DNA from: JAKQHY01 sp034429475
GTDB lineage: Bacteria > Chloroflexota > Anaerolineae > B4-G1 > SLSP01
Direction: 5' to 3'
Length of the DNA: 26,898 bases
NCBI GenBank assembly: GCA_034429475.1
Contig: DAOUGD010000060.1
Coordinates: 1-26,898, forward strand
Shown here one piece after another: positions 1-8,292 of this stretch. The number at the start of each line of letters is the position of its first letter. The stretch's first letter is position 1. The notes beneath the pieces are model-generated. The model saw only the letters and a list, made by a program, of their open reading frames with translations, was not told the DNA's origin and ran no database searches. Both the position numbers and the translations under genes were made by a program.

Positions 1-37
1 GAGCTTCGCTCGCCCCAAAACATAAGAAAGACCACCT

Positions 38-76
38 GTAGAGCGGATGAACTGTCATCTGCTCTACTTTTTTGTT
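38..76 (+). terminator. Rho-independent terminator of a gene left of the window
   Basis: A 13-bp stem (arms 38-50 and 55-67, one G-T pair) closes on the 4-base loop ACTG and is followed directly by six T at 68-73. This is a classic intrinsic terminator reading on the + strand. No gene ends inside the window before it, so it must serve a transcript entering from the left. Confidence 0.85.
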
Positions 77-94
77 TACCAATTCGTAACTTCT

Positions 95-124
95 CTGAAA
101 CCCCTATTTTGCTGCTCCTATGCT
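95..124 (+). promoter_or_regulatory. Possible promoter of the glycosylase-kinase unit
   Basis: CTGAAA at 95-100 and TATGCT at 119-124 are separated by 18 bp and lie just after a terminator and 28 bp before the preferred start of the first gene. Both hexamers match the sigma-70 consensus at only four positions or so, so this is a weak call based largely on location. Confidence 0.3.
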
Positions 125-152
125 ATCCTAAAGCCAGATGAAGGGAACAGCC

Positions 153-1088
153 ATGCACTGGATTTTAACGGTATCCGAATCATTCGCACTGGACAAAGTG
201 CTCGCGCGATCAGAGCGGCTCTTGTGTCCACCGTTCAGCGTCGGCGCCAAAGAATCTACTTTGTACCGGGTAGAAAGGCTAAGCACCGGGCACACGGTGG
301 AGTTGACCATTTCGCAGACGTCCACCGGTCTCGTCATTCGCACTGACGCGCGGCTCGACAGCAAGGAAACCGAAGAGATCAGCCAGAAAGTCTGGCGGAT
401 GCTGCGCATCGGCGAGAATCTCCAGGCCTTCCTGGACAAGGCGCGCACGACGCCCCAACTGGCTGCCGCCGCGCGTGAAGGAGCGTTGCAGTTGCGCGGC
501 GCCACGATGTTTGAGGACATCGTCAAGGCGGCCGTCCTGATCTTTAATCCCGAGAAGAATTATGTGCCATCCGTCTCCTGGCTGGTGGATCGCTTCGGCG
601 ATCCGCTGCCAAGCAACCCCACCCTGAACGCCTTTCCCACCCCCCGGCAACTGCTCGGCGAGATGGCGTTACAGGAGAAGATACTGGGAACGCGGCTGGC
701 GCGGGGCATCCATAAAATCACCACCTTGTTTCAGGCACAGAAAACGAAGAGCGAGGGGTGGTTCGCCCCCCACCTGACCCTGACCGCGTTTGAAATCAAC
801 TTGCGACAAATACTGGACTTAGGCAATGAAGACATTGGGCGGGCCATGCTCTATCTGGGACGTTACGACTACATCCCGGTGGATTATCATGCCCAACAGC
901 GTGTAGGTCTCTATCTGGGCGAACAGGCGCAAGCCACCCCTGAAAAGGTCCGCGCACTCTTCCAAAACTGGCAACCGTGGGGCGGATTGGCCTACTGGCT
1001 CTGGGATTGGTCCACCAGCGGAGCAGTCATGCCCCCCAAAAGCGAGGAATCCTATGGAGCGCTTGAAAACTGGCGTCGGACAGGCTAA
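153..1088 (+). CDS. Divergent HhH-GPD (AlkA/OGG-like) DNA glycosylase
   Basis: The protein has 311 residues from the ATG at 153, preferred over the ATG at 138 because AAGGGA (141-146) sits 6 bases upstream. The overall pattern fits the HhH-GPD base-excision repair superfamily: an N-terminal beta-rich part; a 'GATMFEDIVKAAVL' helix like the one opening the AlkA/OGG glycosylase core; an 'FGDPLP...FPTPRQLL' segment; then a hairpin-like 'LDLGNEDIGRAML' followed by 'YIPVD', whose Asp244 fits the catalytic Asp. The usual LPGxG hairpin is changed and no OGG-type Lys is seen, so a monofunctional AlkA-like enzyme acting on damaged bases is inferred. It overlaps the following kinase gene by 35 bp, which suggests translational coupling. 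It could instead be a non-catalytic relative; the family call comes from pattern recognition only. Confidence 0.55.
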   Translation: MHWILTVSESFALDKVLARSERLLCPPFSVGAKESTLYRVERLSTGHTVELTISQTSTGLVIRTDARLDSKETEEISQKVWRMLRIGENLQAFLDKARTTPQLAAAAREGALQLRGATMFEDIVKAAVLIFNPEKNYVPSVSWLVDRFGDPLPSNPTLNAFPTPRQLLGEMALQEKILGTRLARGIHKITTLFQAQKTKSEGWFAPHLTLTAFEINLRQILDLGNEDIGRAMLYLGRYDYIPVDYHAQQRVGLYLGEQAQATPEKVRALFQNWQPWGGLAYWLWDWSTSGAVMPPKSEESYGALENWRRTG

Positions 1089-2862
1089 AGAGAAACTGGC
1101 GGAACTACAAAACGCCATTCGCCAGCAGCGCATCGCCGTGCTGAATGGCAGCTCCCGCGAGGAATTGGCCGGCTATTTGCAGCACTGGGAAAAGTTGGTG
1201 GGCGAGTTGCAGACCGATATGATGCTGGAAAAGAGCGTGCAATTGAACCTGCTCTACGAAGCCTCCCACACGATCAATGCCTCGCTGGATTGGCGGCACA
1301 CACTCCAATCCGTGCTGGACGCCGTCATCCTGATCACCGAGGCCGAGCGGGGGATGCTGATCCTCATTGACGACAACAACCAGCTTCAGGTGGAATTGAC
1401 CAGTACCAACACCGGGGAAGAGTTCACTGAAGAAGACGTGAAGTTCAGTTACAACGTCGTGGAGCAGACGCTCCAGCGCGGGCGGCCCATCCTGACCTCC
1501 AACGCCCAACTTGACCCGCGCTTCCAGAACAGCAGCAGCATCGTCGCCTACGGGCTGCGTTCAGTCCTGTGCGCGCCGCTCATCCATCAAGGCGACCCGC
1601 TGGGTGTCGTCTACCTGGACAATCGCGCGCGCGCGGGGGTCTTCACGCAAGAGGACATCACCACGCTGGGAGCCTTCGCCAACCAGGCCGCCAGCGCCCT
1701 CGCCAACGCGCAGGAACACAAGAAGACCGATCAGGTGCTGGCCGAAAAAGTGCGTGAGTTGACCATCCTCCAGGAAATGGCGCGCGATTTGAACACCAGC
1801 CTGAAATTTGAACGGGTGATGGAACGCAGTATCTCGTGGGCCATCGCCGCCGCCGGGGCCGAATCCGGCGCGCTGGGGCTGGTCGCCGAGGAGGGCATTC
1901 GCTGGGTGGCGCACAGCGGCGCAGTCGTGCCGGAAAATATGAGCGTGCTGCGCAGCATCTACACCCACAAGCCGATCATTGACGAGAAGCGGATGATCCT
2001 GCCGCTGCTGCGGGACGAGCGCCCCATCGGCGCGCTGTACCTGCTGGCCGAAGAGCGCGGCATCCGCCCACACAAGTTGGAATTTGTGCTGCGCGTCGCC
2101 GACAACGTCGCCATCGCCGTCGAAAACGCGCGACTTTACGAGGCATTGCGCCAGGCCAACCACGCCAAATCGGAATTCGTCAGCATCGTCTCGCACGAAC
2201 TGCGCGCGCCGATGACCTCCCTCAAGGGATACGCCGACATGCTGAAAAACGGCAAACTGGGAACTTTGAGCGCGCAACAGCAAGAATTTTTGGACGCGAT
2301 CCGCCGCAACACGCAGCGCATGGAATTGCTGATCAGCGACCTGACGGACATCTCGCGCATCGAAACCGGCCAACTCAGCATCTCGCCGCGCCCCATCGTC
2401 TTCAGCGAAGCGCTGGATGAAGCGGTGGAAACGGTGCGTGACCTGGCCGAGGCCAAACAACAGGTGCTCACCCTGAACGTCTGGAACGGGTTGCCAAACG
2501 CTCACGCGGATAAGGCGCGACTGACCCAGGCGCTGATCAACTTGCTCAGCAATGCGATCAAGTACAGTCCTTACCAGGGCAGCATCGCCGTGCGCGTGTG
2601 GCTCTCACCAGAGGAGCCGGATTTCATCCGCTGCGCGATCACAGATTCTGGGGTGGGCATCAGCCCGCAGGATCAAACCCAGTTGTTTACGAAGTTTTTC
2701 CGGGCCAACGACCCGCAGGTGCGCGAGCAGCCAGGAACCGGGCTGGGACTCGCCATCACCAAGAACCTGATCGAAATGCACGGCGGCCGCATCTGGGTAG
2801 AAAGCGCCGTGGGCAAAGGCAGCACCTTCTACTTTACGGTTCCCATCGCCATGCTGGTTTAA
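1054..2862 (+). CDS. GAF-GAF sensor histidine kinase
   Basis: This is a 602-residue protein with no membrane segment, so a cytoplasmic sensor. Domains in order are a charged coiled coil (about 1-65), a GAF domain (about 70-215), a second shorter GAF (about 225-365), a HisKA dimerisation domain with the H box 'SHELRAP' (phospho-acceptor His381), and a HATPase_c domain (about 490-600) with N box 'NLLSNAIKYSP', G1 'DSGVGI' and G2 'GTGLGLAI'. All catalytic boxes are intact. The start has GAGGA 5 bases upstream and lies inside the end of the glycosylase gene. No response regulator is encoded in the window, so its partner is elsewhere. The GAF ligand cannot be read from the sequence. The kinase assignment is firm; the signal is unknown. 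Confidence 0.93.
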   Translation: MERLKTGVGQAKEKLAELQNAIRQQRIAVLNGSSREELAGYLQHWEKLVGELQTDMMLEKSVQLNLLYEASHTINASLDWRHTLQSVLDAVILITEAERGMLILIDDNNQLQVELTSTNTGEEFTEEDVKFSYNVVEQTLQRGRPILTSNAQLDPRFQNSSSIVAYGLRSVLCAPLIHQGDPLGVVYLDNRARAGVFTQEDITTLGAFANQAASALANAQEHKKTDQVLAEKVRELTILQEMARDLNTSLKFERVMERSISWAIAAAGAESGALGLVAEEGIRWVAHSGAVVPENMSVLRSIYTHKPIIDEKRMILPLLRDERPIGALYLLAEERGIRPHKLEFVLRVADNVAIAVENARLYEALRQANHAKSEFVSIVSHELRAPMTSLKGYADMLKNGKLGTLSAQQQEFLDAIRRNTQRMELLISDLTDISRIETGQLSISPRPIVFSEALDEAVETVRDLAEAKQQVLTLNVWNGLPNAHADKARLTQALINLLSNAIKYSPYQGSIAVRVWLSPEEPDFIRCAITDSGVGISPQDQTQLFTKFFRANDPQVREQPGTGLGLAITKNLIEMHGGRIWVESAVGKGSTFYFTVPIAMLV

Positions 2863-2884
2863 AGCGGCGATCTAACTTTGTGGA

Positions 2885-2913
2885 CAACATTGGGTCTGGG
2901 CAACCCGATGTTG
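2885..2913 (+). terminator. Hairpin after the kinase gene
   Basis: Arms of 11 bp (2885-2895 and 2903-2913, one G-T pair) enclose a 7-base loop, 22 bp after the kinase stop. There is no T run behind it, so alone it is more likely a pause, RNA-stability or accessory hairpin than a full terminator. A complete terminator follows within 20 bp. Confidence 0.45.
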
Positions 2914-2929
2914 GGATCCTCCTCTCCTT

Positions 2930-2976
2930 CCCCCCGTCGAGACTCGTAAGAGTCGCCGGCGGGGGGTATATTTTTT
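2930..2976 (+). terminator. Rho-independent terminator of the glycosylase-kinase unit
   Basis: The outer arms CCCCCCG (2930-2936) and CGGGGGG (2960-2966) pair, with a short internal loop, around an inner stem GACTC/GAGTC with loop GTAA. TATA and then six T (2971-2976) follow on the + strand. The T run is on one side only, so it should stop the kinase transcript but not the opposing amidase transcript, which ends at 2978. Confidence 0.8.
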
Positions 2977-2977
2977 C

Positions 2978-5900
2978 CTAGGGACAACTCTCTACCTGGA
3001 CATCATCTACGTACAGCGCCGCCGTGGCCTCGTCCCCGTCGTTGCGCGCGCCGATGAAAAGCTGGACACGCTGCCCGGCGTAGTCGCTCAGGTCAAAGGA
3101 ACGCAGTTCCCAGGCGCGCGCGTCGCTGGTGTGCGTCGAGAGCGTGTGCGCCTCCCCTTCCCCATCCCACAGGGTGACGTAATGGTAGTCGTCTGTCAGC
3201 TCCTCGGCAATGGGATAAGCCCAGAAGTTCAATGTAATCGTCGCGGCGGAGGCCGGCAGCCACAACGTTTGTGAGATAGAAGAGTACACACTTTGGCCGG
3301 GCGATCCGGGCGGAATCCCCACCCGCGCGGCATAACTGCCGCTGTGGACAATCTCGCCGGTGCGCACCGCCAGCGCGTTGTAGCCCCAGCCATCCGCCGT
3401 CTCGAAGCCGGAATCCAATGTCAGATCGCAGGCCGACTGCGGGACCGTGTAAGCGCGCAACACCAGCGGCAGATAAATCTCTTGTCCCTCATACTCAATC
3501 ACCACCGCCGCCCAAGCGCTCCACGCGCCGACGTTCCCGGCGGCGTCTATCGCCCGCACGCGCCAGAAATGCGTCCCCTTGCGCAGCATCACATCCAACT
3601 GTGTAGCAGTTGCAACGTACAACTGATCATCCAGTTCCACCTGATAGATCAACGGGCTGCCCGTGTCCGGCGGCGCGATCCAATGCAGCCCCGACAATAC
3701 CAGGGAGAACGTTCCCTGCGGTATGAGTTGCGTCGGGGAGAGCGGCGGGGTGGCGTCGAAGACGAAGGCAATCTGCGCGGGCGTGTCGTCGGGCTGCTCC
3801 GCCACCGCGCGCGCCGTGAGGGTGTACGCCGCGTCAGACAGCAGCGGCAGCGGATACGTCCAGGCGAGCGTCCCCGTCGTCGTGAGCCACGTCGCCACGC
3901 CCCAGGCCGCGCCATCCCAGAACGCGCCGTCGCCGCGCTGTACCTGCACTTCCACCCGCGTGAGTCCTGCGCCGGCCGCCGTTCCCGCAAATTCCGGCGT
4001 GACGCTGTAATAGCCGCCGGGCTGCGGCGTCGTGATGACCGTGTTGAGCGTCGCCGCGCACACGTCCAGGAAATCCAACGCGGCAGCCATCACCGCCGGG
4101 CGCGATTCCGGGCGCACGCTCTCAAAGGGGAAGCCCCAGACCAGGAGCCGCGCGCAGCCCGCCTCATATTGCACCGCCGCCGCGCCGCCCGTGGCGTAAG
4201 TCAGCGCCACGGTCCCGCCGCCGCCCGAATAGGGCGTGAGCACGTCGGGAGAGTCGGCGTCGTACTCGCCGGAGGCGTCAAAGTAGAAAGTGGGCAGTCC
4301 CACCAACGCCCCTGCGGATGTGGGCATCACGCTGTACGTTTCCGCGTCGTCGCCAACGTAATCGGTGCGCAATACTTGACGCAAAAAGTCAGGATCGCGT
4401 CCCTGATCTACCAAGTCCCACGCCAGTTCCGAACCGCTGATGAGCAGCGCGCCATCTTCCGCCACAAACGCCGCCAGCGCCGCACGCTCCGCCGCGTTGA
4501 GCGTACCATCCACCTCGTTGGCCTCTTCGCCCAAAATCCAATCCACCATGGGATAATCGCCCAACGCAACCAACCCGGCGCTCACCGCCTCGTTGCTGGC
4601 GCTGTCCCAGGCGTAAAGCGCGGGCGCGGCCTGCCCGTGATGCACCACGTAAGCCCGCCGGTTGATGTGCGTGAGCCACAGCCGCCGGCTGCTGCCGACC
4701 AGCGGGTCGTCGTCCCAGGGTAGTTGCGTATACGCGAGCTTGTCGAAGCCGTTAACGATCAACAGCGTGGGGTCTCCCACCCGCGCGCCCAACACCTCGG
4801 TCGGCAGCGACTCGCCGCCGGCGTTGACAGATGTGACGTAGGCGTAGACCTCCGCGCCCGGCGTCAAGCCGGTCAACGTGTAGTTTGTGCCGCTGACCGC
4901 GACGGGCGCGCCCCACGCAAAGCCGTCGGGGCTGGTGTAGAGGCGATAGCCGGTGGCGGCGTCACCCGTCAGTCCGATGGTATCGGTCGGCGCGGGCGAC
5001 CATGCGACGCGCACCGCGCCGCCGCCTACATTCTGGACGTGCAGGTGCGTCGGCGGCTCCGGCAACTCCAACAGGGCCACGCCATCGCGCGTCTCAAAGT
5101 AGTGGACGATACCCTGGTAGACCGCCCGCGCCGTTAGTTGGGCGAAACGCGGGTCCTTGAGGGCGTTGGTGTCGTCCACCTGATCGTGGAAAGCGACTTC
5201 CAGCAGCACGCCGGGTACGCGCGCGGCCGCAGTGCTGTCCCACAGCATCCGCACTTCACCCAGGTTGGCGGATTTCTTGCCGCGATCGGTCCAGGCGGCA
5301 TCCCACCCGGCGCGGATGTCGTTGATCAATTCGTCATGGACGGCCTGCTGCAATGCCAGGCTGCCCTCCGTGCGCGGGACCGTCTCGCTGTTGTGGACGT
5401 AGGACTCCGTGCCGCGCGCGGTGCCATTGTAGCCGTTGGTATGCCATGAGATGAAGACCGCGTCGGCAGCCCCGGTGAGTTGATGCCAGCGCGCGAAGAT
5501 GGGGCGGCCCACAATGTCGTTGAAGTACGACCAGTCGTCGGGATTCAATCCCACCCACTGCGCGTAATAGCGCGTGGACGATTCCCACCAGGGCTTATTG
5601 GGCGGGGTGGCCGCGAGTGTGTCAATGCCGGTCAGCGCGTCGAAGACCCCGCCGCCGAGCCGCAGGGCATCCGCCATCACCGAGAGGCCCGGCGCAGCCG
5701 AGCGGTTGTCCAGCGTGACGGTCAACGGCCCGACATAGGCGGGGAACGTCCCCAGGTAGCGCCACGTCTCCGGGTCGCCGGCCTGGTCCAGGAACACTTC
5801 CGCCACACCCCCTGCGTGCTGGATGGTGTAGTGCGCGTCAGGGGCGCGGTCGGTGTAGGGGCGCACCCAGGCATACAGAGCGTAAGTTCCTTGCTGCGGC

Positions 5901-6709
5901 GCGGCCAACACCCAGGTCGCGGTCGCGGTCGCCGTGTCCGCCACCGTCGTCGCCAGGCGGTAAGTTCCGCCCACGTAGCCGGTGACTTCGCCCGTAGCCC
6001 ACGCGCCGCTTTCCGTGTAGGTGGGGGCGCCGGCGTCGTTGTCGGCGATAACGCGCGCCGCGTTCCAGTCGCGCTCGCGCACGGGGATGACCGTAGCGCC
6101 GGCGTTTTCCAGGTAGGGAATAAGATACTGATCCACCACTTCGGCATTGTTGTGATCTTCGATGATGCCCTGGTAGATGCCGCGCTGCGTAGACCAGCGC
6201 GCCGGGTAATCCGCGCTGTAATCCCGGCCCCACTGCCAGCCGTGGCCGGCGCTGAGGTAAACGGTTTTGCCGGAAAGCGCGCCTGAGCCATAAGTCGTAA
6301 TTCGTAATTCATTATTCATAGTCTGTAACCCGTGGTCCGTAGTCGGGAAGGCGTCCGGCAGGAAATCGGAGACGGGACGGCAGAGGCCGGTCGCGGGGTC
6401 TACGGCCTGAACGGACAGCTCGCGCCAGGCCAGCGGTGTCAAGGCGCGGCGGACAGCTTCCACGGCCAGTTCGGCGCCCATGCCGGCGTCAGCAGCGAGG
6501 GACGCCGGCGGCGCTTCAAGGCACACGGTCGCCACATCTTCCGTCACCTGGACGCTGTGGACGACCAGGTCTGGCGGCAAGTCGGCGGCCAGGTAAGCCA
6601 GCGCGCGCGCCGTCGCCTGCGGGGGCGGCGGGGCTGTCAATCCCGGCAATGGCGACGCCACCATACTCAAAAGCAACAGCCATATCAGACCCGCATAACT
6701 GTGTTTCAT
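2978..6709 (-). CDS. Secreted N-acetylmuramoyl-L-alanine amidase (Amidase_3) with FN3 and other extracellular domains
   Basis: This 1243-residue exported protein starts at the ATG at 6709: a strong GGAGGAGGG precedes it and a signal peptide (about 1-26) follows. A GerM-like segment (about 30-115) precedes an Amidase_3 zinc hydrolase that cuts the MurNAc-L-Ala bond of peptidoglycan. The zinc/catalytic set is visible: His156 in 'SAGHG', Glu184 in 'IIEDHNN', His423 in 'SWHTN' and Glu504 in 'LLEVAFH'. The spacing between Glu184 and His423 is far longer than usual because a beta-rich module (about 235-360, golvesin/xanthan-lyase-like) is inserted. After it come an FN3 domain (about 545-645), a segment resembling a glutamine-amidotransferase fold, an Ig-like part, an IYLPLV segment (about 1078) and a C-terminal carbohydrate-binding-like domain. 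Residues near 120-137 are encoded by a heptamer repeat array. Amidase identity is firm; accessory domains are tentative. Confidence 0.88.
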   Translation of the reverse strand: MKHSYAGLIWLLLLSMVASPLPGLTAPPPPQATARALAYLAADLPPDLVVHSVQVTEDVATVCLEAPPASLAADAGMGAELAVEAVRRALTPLAWRELSVQAVDPATGLCRPVSDFLPDAFPTTDHGLQTMNNELRITTYGSGALSGKTVYLSAGHGWQWGRDYSADYPARWSTQRGIYQGIIEDHNNAEVVDQYLIPYLENAGATVIPVRERDWNAARVIADNDAGAPTYTESGAWATGEVTGYVGGTYRLATTVADTATATATWVLAAPQQGTYALYAWVRPYTDRAPDAHYTIQHAGGVAEVFLDQAGDPETWRYLGTFPAYVGPLTVTLDNRSAAPGLSVMADALRLGGGVFDALTGIDTLAATPPNKPWWESSTRYYAQWVGLNPDDWSYFNDIVGRPIFARWHQLTGAADAVFISWHTNGYNGTARGTESYVHNSETVPRTEGSLALQQAVHDELINDIRAGWDAAWTDRGKKSANLGEVRMLWDSTAAARVPGVLLEVAFHDQVDDTNALKDPRFAQLTARAVYQGIVHYFETRDGVALLELPEPPTHLHVQNVGGGAVRVAWSPAPTDTIGLTGDAATGYRLYTSPDGFAWGAPVAVSGTNYTLTGLTPGAEVYAYVTSVNAGGESLPTEVLGARVGDPTLLIVNGFDKLAYTQLPWDDDPLVGSSRRLWLTHINRRAYVVHHGQAAPALYAWDSASNEAVSAGLVALGDYPMVDWILGEEANEVDGTLNAAERAALAAFVAEDGALLISGSELAWDLVDQGRDPDFLRQVLRTDYVGDDAETYSVMPTSAGALVGLPTFYFDASGEYDADSPDVLTPYSGGGGTVALTYATGGAAAVQYEAGCARLLVWGFPFESVRPESRPAVMAAALDFLDVCAATLNTVITTPQPGGYYSVTPEFAGTAAGAGLTRVEVQVQRGDGAFWDGAAWGVATWLTTTGTLAWTYPLPLLSDAAYTLTARAVAEQPDDTPAQIAFVFDATPPLSPTQLIPQGTFSLVLSGLHWIAPPDTGSPLIYQVELDDQLYVATATQLDVMLRKGTHFWRVRAIDAAGNVGAWSAWAAVVIEYEGQEIYLPLVLRAYTVPQSACDLTLDSGFETADGWGYNALAVRTGEIVHSGSYAARVGIPPGSPGQSVYSSISQTLWLPASAATITLNFWAYPIAEELTDDYHYVTLWDGEGEAHTLSTHTSDARAWELRSFDLSDYAGQRVQLFIGARNDGDEATAALYVDDVQVESCP
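6297..6345. repeat. Seven-unit heptamer array inside the amidase gene
   Basis: Seven consecutive 7-base units can be read: GTAATTC, GTAATTC, ATTATTC, ATAGTCT, GTAACCC, GTGGTCC, GTAGTCG. The array lies in frame in the amidase gene, between the N-terminal domain and the catalytic domain, so the reading frame survives through 49 bp of AT-richer repeat. The GTAGTC/TAGTC words recur in the intergenic arrays near 11711 and 14028. Confidence 0.8.
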
Positions 6710-6773
6710 CAATGTACCCTCCTCCCAAGAATAACAGGATTTACGGAATGGTAGGATCAAAATCTATACTCTC

Positions 6774-6802
6774 ATTATACGGAGAAAATTTGGTTTTGTA
6801 TG
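6774..6802 (-). promoter_or_regulatory. Probable promoter of the amidase gene
   Basis: On the - strand a perfect TATAAT (6774-6779) stands 65 bp upstream of the amidase start. At 17 bp spacing the -35 position reads CATACA, which shares only ACA with the consensus. The -10 box is convincing; the -35 is weak. Confidence 0.45.
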
Positions 6803-6915
6803 GGGCAAAATGCACTTTCTTTGGCAACCACCCGGCTCTCCTTTCGGCTATTGCTGTAAAGATAGGTTATGATACACTTAGGGGGGAAGGCCGGTTATTC
6901 AAAAGGAGATGAAGT

Positions 6916-8280
6916 ATGTCCACTCTATTGCTTAAAAACGCGACGATGTTAGTCACCATGGACGATCAACGCCGCCAGATTCCTGACGGCGGTCTGTGGA
7001 TACGCGACAATGTCATTGAGCGCGTCGGCCCCAGCGCGGACTTGCCCGCGACCGCCGATCAGGTCATTGATGCCGCCGGGATGGTGGTGCTGCCGGGATT
7101 GGTCAACACCCACCATCACCTGTGCCAGACGCTCACCCGCGCCGTGCCGGCGGCGCAGGACGCGGTGCTCTTCAAATGGCTTAAAACCCTCTACCCCATC
7201 TGGGCCGGGCTGACCGGCGAGGCCATCTATGTCAGCGCGCTCGTTGGGCTGGCGGAACTCATTCTCTCCGGCTGCACGACCACGTCCGACCATCTCTACA
7301 TCTATCCCAATGACGCTCGCGTGGATGACGAAATCCGCGCGGCGCAAGAGATCGGCGTGCGTTTCCACGCCAGCCGGGGTTCGATGAGCCTGGGCGAGAG
7401 CCGAGGCGGGTTGCCGCCGGACCGCGTCGTGGAGGATGAAGACTTCATCCTCAAAGACACGCAGCGCGCCATTGAAACCTACCACGACGCGCAGGACTAC
7501 GCGATGACCCGGATCGTCGTCGCCCCGTGCTCGCCGTTCTCGGTGACGCAGGACTTGATGCGCGAGTCGGCGAAGCTGGCGCGCGCTTACGGCGTCCAAC
7601 TGCACACGCACCTGGCCGAGACGCAGGACGAGGAAGCCTTCTGCCTGGAGAAGTTCGGGTATCGCCCGGTGGGGTACGCCGAGTCGCTGGATTGGGTAGG
7701 CGATGACGTGTGGTTCGCCCATGGCGTCCACATCAACCCGGCGGAAATCCGCCAGATGGCGCAAACGCACACGGGCGTGGCGCACTGCCCATCGAGCAAC
7801 ATGCGGCTGGCGTCGGGCATCGCGCCGGTGCGGCAATACCTCGACGCGGGCGTGCCGGTGGGGCTGGGCGTGGATGGCTCCGCCAGCAACGATGGCTCGC
7901 ATCTGCTGGCCGAGGCGCGCCTGGCGCTCCTGTTGCAGCGCGTGATGGGCAATCCTGCCGGGTTAAGCGCAGCGGAAGCGTTGTGGATCGCCACGCGCGG
8001 CGGCGCGGAGGTGCTGGGGCGCGCCGACATCGGCCAACTGGCGCCCGGCAAGGCTGCGGATTGCATCGGCTTGCGGTTGGACGCGCTGACGTATGCCGGC
8101 GGCGCCGTCCACGATCCTATGGCTGCCACCGTTTTCTGCCAGCCGCAGCCGGTGGATTTATCCATCATCAATGGGCGCGTGGTTGTCGCCGAAGGGCGAC
8201 TCCTCACCTTGCATCTGCCGCCGGTGATTGAACGCCACAACCGTATTGCGCGAGAGCTGGTTCAGGCCGCGCACCGGTAA
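6916..8280 (+). CDS. Amidohydrolase, probable 8-oxoguanine deaminase
   Basis: This 454-residue protein has the usual length and full motif set of the AtzA/TrzN/8-oxoguanine-deaminase branch of the amidohydrolase superfamily. Metal ligands are the HxH of 'NTHHH' (His66, His68), His230 and His232 in 'LHTHLAE', His269 in 'FAHGVH' and Asp320 in 'GVDGS'. The segment 'SRGSMSLGESRGGLPPD' is the pattern I associate with bacterial 8-oxoguanine deaminases, which convert free 8-oxoguanine to uric acid and ammonia. The same family includes hydroxyatrazine and guanine-type deaminases, so the substrate is inferred and the deaminase chemistry is firm. The start has AAGGAG 8 bases upstream. A multi-GAF kinase gene follows 12 bp after the stop, so the two are very likely co-transcribed. 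Confidence 0.78.
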   Translation: MSTLLLKNATMLVTMDDQRRQIPDGGLWIRDNVIERVGPSADLPATADQVIDAAGMVVLPGLVNTHHHLCQTLTRAVPAAQDAVLFKWLKTLYPIWAGLTGEAIYVSALVGLAELILSGCTTTSDHLYIYPNDARVDDEIRAAQEIGVRFHASRGSMSLGESRGGLPPDRVVEDEDFILKDTQRAIETYHDAQDYAMTRIVVAPCSPFSVTQDLMRESAKLARAYGVQLHTHLAETQDEEAFCLEKFGYRPVGYAESLDWVGDDVWFAHGVHINPAEIRQMAQTHTGVAHCPSSNMRLASGIAPVRQYLDAGVPVGLGVDGSASNDGSHLLAEARLALLLQRVMGNPAGLSAAEALWIATRGGAEVLGRADIGQLAPGKAADCIGLRLDALTYAGGAVHDPMAATVFCQPQPVDLSIINGRVVVAEGRLLTLHLPPVIERHNRIARELVQAAHR

Positions 8281-8292
8281 AGCGAGGGAATT

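Noticed and set aside
3293..4723. 476-codon open frame on the + strand inside the amidase gene
   Set aside because: It is rich in Arg, Gly and Ala, with no recognisable domain, and lies wholly opposite a gene with clear motifs. High GC in third positions produces such open frames.
6851..6873. Promoter of the 8-oxoguanine deaminase gene (TTGCTG and TATGAT)
   Set aside because: The two boxes are only 11 bp apart, far from the required 16-18 bp, and no other -35 box fits.
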